This document shows, in pieces, positions 12,046-23,068 of a stretch of 64,000 bases of DNA (its first letter is position 1; each line of letters starts with the position of its first letter). The stretch comes from Dimorphilus gyrociliatus. Its lineage: Eukaryota; Annelida; Polychaeta; Dinophilidae. The notes beneath the pieces are model-generated. The model did not search any database and was not told the DNA's origin. It saw only the letters and a list, made by a program, of their open reading frames with translations. The translations under genes and the position numbers were made by a program. The stretch lies in contig CAJFCJ010000008.1 of assembly GCA_904063045.1 (NCBI GenBank), forward strand, positions 682,001-746,000, read 5' to 3'.

Positions 12046-12055
12046 GTCACGTGAT
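12046..12055. promoter_or_regulatory. E-box GTCACGTGAT next to a CCAAT box
   Basis: CACGTG core preceded by TACGTCAC, with a CCAAT box (CCAATCAGC) about 8 bases downstream. With the site at 11840 it marks a likely promoter. Confidence 0.4.
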
Positions 12056-12345
12056 CAACTCGTCCAATCAGCACGAAAATCGAGTCAAGATGCTGGCGTG
12101 TAAACTGACAAACTGACGGGTGAAAATAGTTAAATTAACTGGTATATTGCAAAGAAACGGATAAAATTGCTCAAGTTCTTTTAATGCCCAAGCTATAGGC
12201 CTAGTCACTTTATTGTCTCATTCTTTTAACTTAATAAAGGTTGTATAAAATTATGATCATTACGAAATTGCAGTACAAAAAAGCTGGAAAGGGATAAAAG
12301 GGAAAAGAGGGAAATATTCGGACCGTAAATAAAAATCAATATGCT

Positions 12346-12617
12346 TTAGTTGAGGCTTTCCGAAAGTCCCAATAAATGATGGCTATCAGGTGGCGCTTCC
12401 GATACACCTAATATTATTTATGGTAGATGGAGCTGTTGACTATGGGATAACGACAAAAACACTTATGGAAATTCGATGAATTTTCACTAGCAATTGCTAT
12501 TGTATAACCTTTTCGAAGGGATAACAACATCGTCTGTAATTCTTCGTAGTCTATTTGCAATCTACTGCAAATAGACTTTATAGACGAATGGAGCGTTGTG
12601 TTGGATATATAGTCCAT
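12346..12617 (-). CDS. Possible small two-exon gene, 56 aa
   Basis: Exon 12617-12509 begins with ATG and ends at a CGAAAAG/GTTATA donor. Exon 12407-12346 starts after an ATATTAG acceptor and ends in TAA; the phases match (1 then 2 bases). The predicted product starts MDYISNTTLHSSIKS, has a helical LQIDYEELQTMLLSLRKG segment, and ends SEAPPDSHHLLGLSESLN. I do not recognise the family. The composition looks protein-like and unlike the surrounding AT-rich DNA, and the spliced reading continues where the unspliced one enters a less protein-like stretch. It could also be a chance frame. Confidence 0.4.
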
Positions 12618-14051
12618 TATTGATTATCTTCCTTTCTTCAACTACAGCATGTATCTATTAAGATTTCTTGGAACGTTAATAATATTTCAATGTTAATTAT
12701 TAATAAAAACAATCTCTGTATAGCTCGCTTTTTTTTAAATGTTTAGCCATCCAATTACAAACTTGATGTTTTACCGCTCTTTAAACATCTATTGCTGATT
12801 GGTTGATGTTTATGAATTATTAATGAGACATCAGGCGACACTGGGTAAAAACTCGCGCTTTACAGTTATCCGTCATTTTTACGACTTTAACAATCGTTTC
12901 AACTGAAATTTGAAAAAAAAGAGGTAAATATTTTCAAAACTGATTAAATAGTATGAATAATCAGTTTTTTCCCTTGTTTTTTTTCGTCTTTATTTTGTTT
13001 TAAAATTAAAAAAAACTTTAATATTTTTTTTTTAAAAAAAAAATATTAAAGAAAAGACAAGCAGCAAAAGAAAAAAATATTATTTCTATAAATTTTCATA
13101 AATAGAATAATTTATAAAATAAGGAATGACGCAAAATATTCGAATATATTATCGACTTATATTCATTTTCTATTCGATAAGAAAAACAAAAAAAACAAAC
13201 TGCAAAAGACTGTACAAACTTTGGTAAAAATAGAAAATTATAAGTAAATGATAAAAGACAAGATTTTTTTGTATTCAATTACTTTTGTTCAATTCCTATT
13301 TGAATGGGGTTAGGAAGAACGGTAGATAGATAGATTGATAGAAAAAAACGAAAAAAAGGACTCCCTTAGAACATTTATTTTATGATATTTTTTCCCCTAT
13401 GATAAAGATAATTTTTAATCAAAAATTTTTCCTTCTAATCATATAGGCCAATCAAAACTATACGCATAAAAAATTAGTTATTGCAACGTATTAGAAAACC
13501 TTAAAAACCTTATTCTCCCCTTTAATAAAAGGTCTTTTTAGTCGTTTTATCTTTTTTCACCCCTTTCCCAATTATTGTTTGATCCGAGAGTTATAAAACG
13601 AAATAAATAGAGATAAAATAGGAAGAACGAGAGTCAGAGAGACTTTGGTTGTTTATAATTTATTAAATACCGGATATTCTAAAAGTAAGAAGCTTATTCG
13701 TTCAATTATTTTTTACTAGAGTCGCAAAAAAAGAAAAAAGAATCTCAAAAAGATTTAAGAGAGAGTTTTCACTGTTAAACATACAGAATATGAATAAATA
13801 TATATATGTATATATATCTCTACTGCGATAATTCAAATCTCTGGAGTATAAATTAAACACTATAGAATAAGTATATTGATATTTCATCTTATATTTACTC
13901 TTAAATAACAGGAAATTTGTACTGTTTTGTTTCTATGTTTTTTAACTTTATTTCTATTTGTAAAAAGAAAAAGAAAAACAAATAAAAAAACATTTTCCAA
14001 TTTGTTTTAATATTATTATCATCCTTTTCATTCTACTTTAAGGTCTTAAAC
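12618..14051. other. AT-rich intergenic region
   Basis: No gene seen. It holds poly-A/T runs and a self-complementary T/A tract at about 13020-13050. The region just before 14052 is presumably the 5' flank and leader of the peptide precursor gene. Confidence 0.6.
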
Positions 14052-14226
14052 ATGCCAACCTCTTCGCAGCGTACTCTTCTCCTTATGGTTTTAGTATCCT
14101 TATCACTTTGTCTGCTTGTTAATTGTGCACCAAAAGTACAATTGGATTATCAGGTATAAATCTTTACTTTCTCTCTCCCACTTTCCTTTTTTTAATAAAC
14201 GTTTTATCGAGGAAATAAATGAAAGA

Positions 14227-14269
<43 letters not shown>

Positions 14270-14519
14270 AAAAGAGGAGATGAAAAGTTTCCTTTACTAA
14301 GAAACTAAACTAAATATCATCTTATTTGTTCTTCTTATATTATTTAAGTTATTTAAGTTATTAAGCAAATAATTACGAAATGAATACAAACAGACGGCCA
14401 AGAGAATATTCTGTGATTGGGAAGGTTGCGGAGGAGGAGTGTTAAAGAGAGCAAGAAATTCCGAATCAATTATAGAAGCTTTGAGGCGTTTACTTAAATA
14501 TCAGACTAACAATAATTAA
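14052..14519 (+). CDS. Short secreted peptide (neuropeptide-like) precursor
   Basis: Exons 14052-14153 and 14394-14519, joined phase 0 across GT-AG, give 75 aa. Residues 1-26 are a clear signal peptide (LLLMVLVSLSLCLLVNCA). After it comes a short spacer, then KR at residues 37-38, IFCDWEGCGGGVL, a second KR at 52-53, and a basic amphipathic tail ending LLKYQTNNN. Dibasic KR pairs bracketing a small peptide with one cysteine pair (CxxxxC) are the hallmark of a neuropeptide precursor. The loop size and the preceding Phe recall molluscan CCAP-type peptides (FCNSFGC), but the residues differ, and the GGG following the second Cys is not a simple amidation site. Family is therefore uncertain. An AATAAA-like signal lies about 60 bases after the stop. 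Confidence 0.75.
14230..14257 (+). repeat. (GA)n microsatellite in the precursor intron
   Basis: Uninterrupted GA dinucleotides within the single intron of the peptide precursor. Confidence 0.95.
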
Positions 14520-15369
14520 TTCATATAGCATATTCGTTTTGTGGGAGTATATCTATAAAGTATTTTCTGCTGAATTAAAATAAATGTTGTCCGACAAGAG
14601 CATTTTATTCGTCTTTATCACAGTAAATTATCTTTTGAATTGACTTTCTTTTCTTTTTTTTTCGTGGAATGATTACAAGTTTTAAGCCAAGCAAAATTAC
14701 CTAAAACAACAAGGCAAAAAAAAATAGACAACACGTTTTCATGAAAAAAAAAAGAGCCAAAAGAAATAAACATTTAACACGTTAAGATTTCATTTCTATG
14801 AGATAAAGAGAGAAAAGTGCATATTTCGATATAATTGAGAGAAGAAGAAGAGAGAGAGAGAGAGAGAGAGTGAGGCAGACAGACAAATCGAACCTTACCA
14901 TCTATTGCCCTTTTCCCCTTTTCAATAATCTCCCGCTTCAATTCTCTTTTTTTAAATTCTTCTTAATGCTCTTCAAACTATCAATTTGAATATCAGTCAT
15001 TTAAAAAAAAAACACTTACACAACATATTTAATGTCGTATAGGTAACCGGAAGAAAAGTAGGAGAGAAGGAGAAGCTATTAAATATAAAAACAAAAAAAA
15101 AAGAGAAAGAGAGAGAAAATAAAACAAAAACACATGCGTAATGACAATATTGAAAACATAGAATAAAACTAAACATATCTATTTATCTATAAGCCCAGTG
15201 AATTTTCCTCTTTTTTTATGTTTTTCTTTAAAAAAATTTTGTTATAAATTTCTCTTTAAAAAATAAAATTTAAAAAAAAAAAAGAAGGAAAAAGTAACTA
15301 AAAGAGAATAGGAAGAAAGGCTTAGATAAAAACAAAAGAGCAAGAAAATTAAATAATAAGAAAATCTTC
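14520..15369. other. AT-rich convergent intergenic region
   Basis: 3' flanks of the peptide precursor and of the membrane-protein gene. Contains a GA run at about 14850-14871 and several A-rich tracts; no coding potential seen. Confidence 0.6.
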
Positions 15370-16468
15370 CTATTTCACATTACGATTATCATCGAGTTCA
15401 TCGGAGAGGAATGGATTTTTTGTTCGATCGTAATCATCCAACTCACAATACTCGTGATTATCTCCATTCCTTACTTGTTGCGTTAACAACGGCTTATCAA
15501 CTTCCTCATTAGCATTTGTTTTGAATGTAGTTAATTCTGTTTCTGGTTCGTTCGACGACTAAAAATTAAAATAAAGAGAAAAAGTTAAAGAAAACTAAAA
15601 AATAAAACGAAAAAACATATTAAAGTGCCGATGAAAATGATAATAAATAAATAATAAACGATAAATAGGTCATAAAACTAGTATGGTACGTAAAAAAATT
15701 ATTCTGTTATAAAGCCAAGTGATAAAACAACTCAATATAACTCAATAGTTTGTAAATTGAATAAAAGTGTTAGCTTGCAGAGGCCGAGTGGGCATTGGAT
15801 CAAACAGTTTAAGGAAGCCGTGCAAAATTTGTAAACCAATAGTTTGATTGTAACATATTTGGCCTCTGCATTCGTAGGAAGTCAACAAAGATGGAAAATA
15901 ACATGATCACTTAGAGAGAAATAAATGGTTTGCTGGGAATTTTTAATTAAAACTTTCCTAACTAAATCCTTAATAGTTAAATTGCATGAAAGAAAACCAT
16001 AAATTAATATCAAATAAGAAAAAATGCTCAAGTTATATAGGTCATTGGCGTTTAATAAGAATAAAAAACTATCTTCTTGCATACTTTTAGTTTAGACTAA
16101 CAATAAGATAAATACATTTTTCTGTCTAGTCAGACTTATACCTGTGTAAACTTCAGCAAAAAAAAGAAAATTAATCATTAGATTTCAGTTTCCTCTCTTC
16201 CTTTCTCCTTCGTTTCGCGTCACCGTTTCGTATCTTTCTTGACCATATTGTTTAGATACACCTAATCCAATTAACCAAAAGACATCAATCCATAAATACA
16301 TTCCTACGTATTATTCATACATAGAAACAAATTAAATAAAGTCTTTTCGGTTAATTGAAATAGATAAATTGATCTTTTAATAACGATTTTTTTTTTTAAT
16401 TTCAAAGGAAATTATTAAGAAACACTATTTTTGCCCTAGAAAAGGCTAAACTTTGAGCGGCAAGGGAG

Positions 16469-16513
<45 letters not shown>

Positions 16514-18064
16514 ATCTAGTTATGGCATAAATACTTAATATAGTTAGTTTTTTTTGTCTATCAAACAAATAAATAATCTTAAATTTAAAAAATCCATACT
16601 AACAACAGAAGCTAATGTACTTCTTACAGACTTTCTCGAGTTATATGGAAGAGGGCCAGGTGGAGCAGGAGCACGTTTTTTCTTCCGATAAATATTATCT
16701 GACCTAGTTGTTTCCGATCTCCGAACACCTACAGGATCCATTTTTGAGGTTTCCAAAATTTCCACCTCCCCTTTTTTCGCTCTATAACTTCGTCTATCAT
16801 CCGAATTTCTATATATTGAATCTTCCTTATCTCTCATAAAATAATGTAGTTTATCATCTTTCATAAACAAACTTGATCCAGAAGATTTCCTTTGAGAAAA
16901 TATAAAATTAACTTACTCTTTTGCCATCTAGTGGTCGAATTAAAAAAACTATTACCTCTTCTTATAGCGTGCATAACAAACTATTATGACAATTATTATG
17001 ATTAAGAAAATAATTCCACAAATACAGCCTATAATAATTCCAAGAGATGAACCCTCTTGTTTCTCTGTTTTGAAAAGCACATATGTTTATCATATTGTGA
17101 AAATAGGAGAAGCGGAATACATCTTGATACGGTGTTCTAAATGCTTTTTAACAATAGAACGTAAGAATGTAGCATTATTCTTTATTTCTTATGTTATATT
17201 TTATCGATTGGAACATAAAACTTTATTTCTATTGTTTAGATCAAACAATAATTATTAATTGTTTTTAACATCTTTCCAGTAGAAAATGTGTACCTTGAAA
17301 TTACATCATTTGAATAATGCTTATCGTATTTTTACTATCTCCTCAAGAATCCATTGAGAGGAGAGAATAAACTATAGACAATAGAATAAATTTGTCCTAT
17401 AATTTTTTTATAGCTTACCAGGTTTAGGCTCAAGTGTTTGCACTATATAAGGTGGATCTGTTTTAACTACTCTTTCAGTTGTTATTTCGGGATTTGTAGT
17501 TGTCTCTATTAATTTTCTGGTTGACTGTTGCTTAATTACTGTGGTTTTTTTGGATGTTTTAGGATCTGCTGTTGATAATTGAACTGTAGAACTAATCTTT
17601 ACGCCTTGTGTCGTCACATCATCAACAACAGTAGACTTATCAGCTGTAACGATTTTAGCATTTAGCTCTCCTAAAGGTTCTTCTACAAAGCTTTGTTTCG
17701 TAGTATTCGGTTGAATAGTTTCATATCTCAATGTAGAATTATCAGCATTATATGTAGTATTAGAATCTTAAGAGGAAAAACATAAAAGATAGAATTATAA
17801 TAATTTCATAACTTATACGCTCTATGATATTACTAATTCACACATGCCATGTTTAATTAATATAGACACTTACTCATAATTGGGATAATTGTCTTAGCAC
17901 TATAATGTGCTAATATTTAGCACAAAATGACAACATTTTGTGGGCAACAACAATGTCAACGATATATAATCCCAAAGTAGACATTTAAACTACACACCTG
18001 ATAATGAACAAACAGTTGGAAGAAGGAGAATTAAAGTTACAAAAACAGTTTTAGAAGTGGCCAT
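15370..18064 (-). CDS. Unrecognised single-pass membrane protein with Thr/Ser-rich ectodomain
   Basis: Exons 18064-17998, 17766-17419, 17064-16956, 16889-16628 and 15558-15370 are phase-consistent and give 324 aa. A signal peptide (MATSKTVFVTLILLLPTVCS) is followed by about 115 residues rich in Thr, Ser and Lys with NxS/T sites and no Cys, a mucin-like stalk. One transmembrane helix (GIIIGCICGIIFLIIIIVII) ends at YARYKKR, a stop-transfer signal that sets a type I topology. The roughly 150-residue cytoplasmic tail has a proline motif APAPPGPLP (possible SH3 ligand), several Tyr, and KNPFLSDE near the end, containing NPF, the ligand of EH-domain endocytic adaptors. I recognise no extracellular domain. 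A cell-surface receptor-like or adhesion/mucin role is inference. Confidence 0.8.
16473..16511. repeat. (AT)n microsatellite in an intron
   Basis: About 38 bases of AT dinucleotide in the last intron of the membrane-protein gene. Confidence 0.95.
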
Positions 18065-18960
18065 TTTGCTTTGTATCTGTTCTCCGAATTGAATAGAGTC
18101 TTGTTTGATAAAATCACAAAAGATATTCTTCTTCAGGAAAAGTAAACTTCGCTGAAAATAGAGTCGATTCACATTTCACTTTTTCGGGTATCCCTTTATC
18201 GCTCAAACAGACGTCAGGACTTTTCAATAAAGCAACTGTGAGTATCAGTCGATCAATACTTCAGATAAGATAATGACTTTTCGATTATTCAAAGCCCTAT
18301 CATTGCCGATTTAGATTAATTTTGATACCAAAAAAATTTTAACTTCCAGAGAAAAAACTAGTAGAACTTGTTTTTCAGGAGACTAAAATGTCGGCGTTAG
18401 CTTACAGCTTATGAATACATTTCACTAATTTTCACCTAGTATATATCTTATTTTACAATATTATGAGGATCAACTTCTAGCCACATAATTAAAATGGCCT
18501 TCCTGTTTGCTATCAATGACGACATTTTGAATATTTTAAAAAAGTTCTTTTAAACGTACACCAAAAGAAATTAAAAACATTTAAGATCGCGCGCAATTTA
18601 TTTTATATTTAAAACTATATAATTAAGATAATTTTTTGATAAAACATTTACAATTGCTTTGCTTGTAAAAAACTATATTGGAAATGAGCAATACATTAAG
18701 TGATTGTGTTCTAGATCACGGTACAGTTACTCAATAACAATTTGCTTGCAGCGACATCTAACAGAAATTTTTTTCCGAATCGAAAAATAGTTCCCGACCG
18801 GATATGACATAAATGTTGTTGTTTGTTACGTGAATCTCATCATTTGAGTGTTGAGATAACTTACTTTACCGTTACCCCAAAGAGCTGGCGTAAACAATTC
18901 AAATTCGACGAAAAAGCTCTAACAGCCTTCTTCCTTTTTTAACAACTGCAGATCAATAGA
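18065..18960. other. Divergent promoter region between the membrane protein and LST2
   Basis: Head-to-head genes start on either side. No coding potential; the sequence is of moderate complexity, as expected for two back-to-back promoters. Confidence 0.5.
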
Positions 18961-21148
18961 ATGTCATTGAAGAAACTTATATATGCTCCAAAAGTACGTA
19001 TACTACATTTTCGATTTTAATAGTGCGTGATTAAAATTCAAGATTTCTCAGATTTGATCACGACATTTTCTTTTAATAAATTTGCTAAACCGATTTGTCT
19101 AAAACTGATCTATTGTTAAGCCATTTAAAAAATTAAGACAACAATGTCTCTCTATTAAATTTATTATTCATCACAATAATAAGGTTAACCCAAATTTAGT
19201 AAGAATTTTCAATTAACAGTACTTTGATCTTTTTTGTAAAGTTTTCTTTAGATATTTAAAGTTATAAACTAATTAAGTCATTGCAACAAGTAAATGAAGA
19301 GAATATGTTTATTCGCTAAAAAAGTAGCTTGTTAGAAGGCTATTATATGTCAATTTAGCCTATGAAGGGACCGTGAAAGATTGTATTCAAATAACTTTTG
19401 AAGGAATTGAAACTCTTAGAAATAGCCGCTTAGGTGTGTCTACTTTCTTGAATAATGGGTGGAGCTAACCTTCTATACAAACTTCGTAAAAGTGAAACTA
19501 AATAGCATGTGACTATGTATTGTCGCCCATTTTATATATATATATATTTAACAACCCCTCCTTAAGACTATTTTAATAAATATACTAATAATAAAGAAAA
19601 TAATGTTTTTTCTATTATTTTTGTAGCGTAGCGACACTTCCTTATTAGCCCGATTTTATTTTGCCGACGAGGATTTGCACAAAGTAGCGTCTGAATTGGA
19701 CTCTTTTGATGGAAAAAAAGACCCTGAGCGATGTAATCAACTAATACACAAATTACGACGATGTCAAGATAAGGTAATAAATTATTCATTTCGCTTAATT
19801 ACCATCTTTATTAAATTAACGAAGTGTGTTTTTTTCTTTTCCAATCACTATTTAGGTTATTGTGATTATTCAAAATTTAATAGAAGAAGTTGTTGAAAAT
19901 CCTGTAAATAGAGATTATCGTAGGAAATTTCCAGAGGATATCATTCATGAAGGTTTAGCTGGTCAATTATGGTTCGGGGCCGAATGTTTATCTGCAGGGA
20001 GTTGTATTATGAATAAAGAAGTTGAATCTGCTACTATGAGACCCTTGGCCAGAGCCCTAACGAAACATTTAGACGCTGTCCGAGCACTTTTGAGACAGCA
20101 GGCTCTGAAAGCAAATGTAATATCAAAGAGTGTAAGGGATGCTTTAGCCCTTTTTGATAGACTATTTGCTGAATTTGAATTATCATACGTCAGCGCCATG
20201 GTGGCTGTTAAGACCGTTTCAGAATATGATTCGCTTTTAGACGTAGCTGTTTTAATGAGTGAAAGTACCCAGAGAGCCATCAAAATAGGCTTGCTTAGTC
20301 AAGAAATGCTGGACGACTATGAACCTCGAATAATGTTCGCCATCCCAAGACTGGCGATTATTGGAGGTTTATTGCATTATCCGAAAGGCCCTTTGAACCC
20401 TGAAGAACCAGCTCAAATGATTTCTATGTTCAAGCCTTATGTGCCTTTACTGTGTAAACTAAAGAAATTACTGAAGAACTTGACAGACAAGGACTTGTGG
20501 CTGCTGGAAGAGACATTATGCGATACCAATCCTAGTCACAAAATTGAAGAGACATTTTGTACTAGTGAGAAAGGCGATTGTAAAACACTTTTAACTAATT
20601 CTTTAACAAGTTGTATGGATGTTAAGGCAGTCGAAAATGAGAATAATACTATTTGTGAAAAACAGAAAGCAAAGGATCAGAAATCTGATAGAAGTGATTT
20701 ACACAAAATTTTTGTTTACGTTTCAGGAATAGCAGATCAGTTACAAAGTAATCACGCAACGGATATGCGATTTGTCTTACAATCTGTATTCAAAATACAC
20801 TCGGATAACAATGAGGAAGATGATCCTTTCTTGTCAGACGAAGAAGAAATACCTATAGGTAATAATGTCAGGGAGGCTCCTCGATGGGTACCTGATGACC
20901 AAGTTCAAGAATGCACTTCTTGTAAATCCGAATTTACTTTTTTCAAGAGACGGCATCATTGCCGAAATTGTGGTCACATTTTTTGTTCTGCTTGCTCTTC
21001 ACACTCAATACCCCTGCATCATTATGGCTTCAATAAACCCGTACGGGTTTGCAATTACTGCTTTAGTTTCCAACTCATGCAGAACAGACCTAGGCTAAAT
21101 GACAGTTTAAACAGAACAAGCGTTGGATCTTCAACTACTTTCGATTAG
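18961..21148 (+). CDS. ZFYVE28: Lateral signaling target protein 2 (LST2 / ZFYVE28)
   Basis: Exons 18961-18993, 19627-19773 and 19856-21148 are phase 0 throughout and give 490 aa. LST2 is a FYVE protein that promotes endosomal degradation and negative regulation of EGF receptor in worms and mammals. The N-terminal half matches the family closely: [70 protein letters not shown] and [18 protein letters not shown]-terminal FYVE zinc finger at about residues 400-465 shows the WVPDD entry motif, RRHHCRNCG, and eight Cys positions ending VRVCNYC. Human LST2 is about 890 aa; here the disordered middle is reduced to about 100 residues, so the protein is compact rather than truncated. It converges on NCK downstream. 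Confidence 0.95.
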
Positions 21149-21335
21149 CTGCAGAGGACCATAGACGAGGATAATTGATGTGATAAATCTGGTTTTGTCT
21201 TTTTTTTAAAAAAACTGTTTTTATGACCTTTTGCGATTGAAAATCAAATACAATATAACTATTTGATACCTTATCATCTTACTATTTTAGCTCTGTTATA
21301 TCAAAAAAATACATATATATACTGTATATATATAC

Positions 21336-21367
<32 letters not shown>

Positions 21368-21669
21368 GATACAGTATAAGTCAGTCAGTCGTTGTTTTCT
21401 TTTGATTTTCAAATTAATTAAATTAACAATTAATCAAAGTATTTGCATATATTTTATAGCTGACGCAAAAAAATTCGCTAATCAAGCAGCATGAATGTAA
21501 TAAAAACAAACACATACGATATTCACACTTTCAAATGACTAAACGTTTTTGCGTAAACGTTGAGATTTAAAGGAAAAGATAATAGCCAGAATAAAAATTA
21601 TAATAAAGAACAGTTGCTTTTTTTTAGTAGAATGGCACCTAGATGACCAGACCTTTTTCTCGTGAACTT
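21149..21669. other. Convergent intergenic region between LST2 and NCK
   Basis: Holds interrupted TA dinucleotide runs at about 21310-21367 and AT-rich 3' flanks. Nothing else seen. Confidence 0.6.
21310..21367. repeat. Interrupted (TA)n tract
   Basis: TA dinucleotides with CTG and CA interruptions, between LST2 and NCK. Confidence 0.85.
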
Positions 21670-23068
21670 CTAAAATTCGGGGTGACAAAATGGCCTACCT
21701 AAATGTAATGTTAGGTTATCATTTCTGAAAATAGGATGTCTTTTGTAATGCGACACAAGCTCATCCATACTTTCATAAGTCATTTCACCGATTTTAACGC
21801 TATCGTTTTCAAATCTCTTGATTAAGAAATGTTTCGTTTTCACCGGTGCTCGTAGTGTTAATGTATATTCTCCAGGCTGAAAAGAAAATATCACATTAGT
21901 AATATATTTTTAAATATTTTTTTTTGTTATTTGATAGTTCAGTAGGGCAATTAAGCTTTGGCTCAACATTTAATATCGAGCGTTTCTTTTACTGACAATC
22001 TATTCAAGAAACATTACACCTGTAGGGATCGTTTGCACTTAGGGAATAAATGATTGTACATTATCAATACAAATGCTATAAAATACCAACGTGATTTTCA
22101 GATTCCCTAACTATAAATTCTCCTTCGCTACCGTATTTTTCTAGCATTTGATCGCATTGACTTCTAGCGACTTTTCCATAATACCATTCTTTCCCGGCGT
22201 ATAATCCAGAAGCTTGTGCGCGAATGCCCCCAAACGATTGATTTAGAGTCGTATTATGAGTACTACTTGATGGTGTCCTTTCAATGCCACTATCTCCACT
22301 CGTTGCATTAGAAACGGATAAACACTGGACATAATTCTTTGGTATAAGTCCAACCTGGCCACGATTATTTCTGGCTTTCCACCAGTCCGGGTCTTTCTCT
22401 GGTTTATTTAATATATCTAACATTTCATCTTTATCAAAAGATAACTCTTCGCTTGATTGAGCTGAATAAGCATATAGAGTGAGAACCCGTTCAACGCAGC
22501 TGTCATCGTAAGAATTATCGGGCTCATCATCGGCAGTGTTGTAGCTGTCATCATCATATAAATAGTTAGATGGGAACCAGCCTAAGTGATTTGAACCGTC
22601 TCTTCTTCCCTTCCACCATCCATCTGAAGACTTATCAACAATCCATACTTTTTCACCTTTTTCAATTGCAAGTTCGTCCTCGTTCTTCGGTTCATAAGTA
22701 TATTTTACAATACGAAATTCAGTTGAATTTCGTGTTTCAGTCGTCGTATTGGAGGAATGTTGAGAAGCATCGCCGCGAGGAAGCGGTGGAACTTTTTCTT
22801 TCTTTTTCTGTCTTCTAAGACTTCCTTTCAATGTATCGAAGAGAGACGGTTTAACAACTTTTACATAATTCGACGGCACGTATCCCTCATCTCCATGTAA
22901 ATTTCTGACTCTCCACCAAGACTTTGAATTGTCCAAAAGGCACAATCTTTCTTTTTTGTTTAATGACAATTCCTTTGTTTCTTGAGCGACGTAGTCGTAC
23001 TTTGCCTCCACATACTGTTCTTTATCAGGGTTAGAATTGGGCGTATTTTCACATCGCATCATATGCAT
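21670..23068 (-). CDS. NCK: NCK / Dreadlocks SH3-SH2 adaptor
   Basis: Exons 23068-22091 and 21876-21670, joined phase 0, give 394 aa (NCK1 is 377). NCK links phosphotyrosine receptors to actin regulators such as PAK and WASP. The architecture is complete: SH3-1 ([18 protein letters not shown] to [19 protein letters not shown]), SH3-2 ([20 protein letters not shown] to WWKGRR and GWFPSNYL), SH3-3 ([21 protein letters not shown] to GLIPKNYV), then an SH2 beginning [15 protein letters not shown] with FIVRES in the Arg pocket. The start chosen is [10 protein letters not shown], at the first ATG after an apparent TTTATTGCAG acceptor (23078). Upstream leader exons probably exist, for example one ending with CAG/GTGAGA near 23187, which would not be coding in frame. 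Confidence 0.95.

Larger units (their letters stand above)
10010..12345. other. Non-coding, repeat-rich region; likely G-alpha 5' exons and promoter
   Basis: No convincing coding gene was seen. Minus-strand donors (CTGCCAG/GTAAGC near 10673; GGCTTAAG/GTAAGAT near 11963) look like ends of untranslated leader exons of the G-alpha gene, whose start exon has an upstream acceptor. The stretch 11740-12130 is less AT-rich and carries two CACGTG palindromes and a CCAAT box, so it is a promoter candidate. Four TAGGCCTA-type palindromes sit at 10313-10835 and one at 12196. Confidence 0.4.

Noticed and set aside
13020-13050. T-run/A-run inverted repeat resembling a hairpin terminator
   Set aside because: Simple homopolymer symmetry in a eukaryotic intergenic region; not a bacterial-type terminator.
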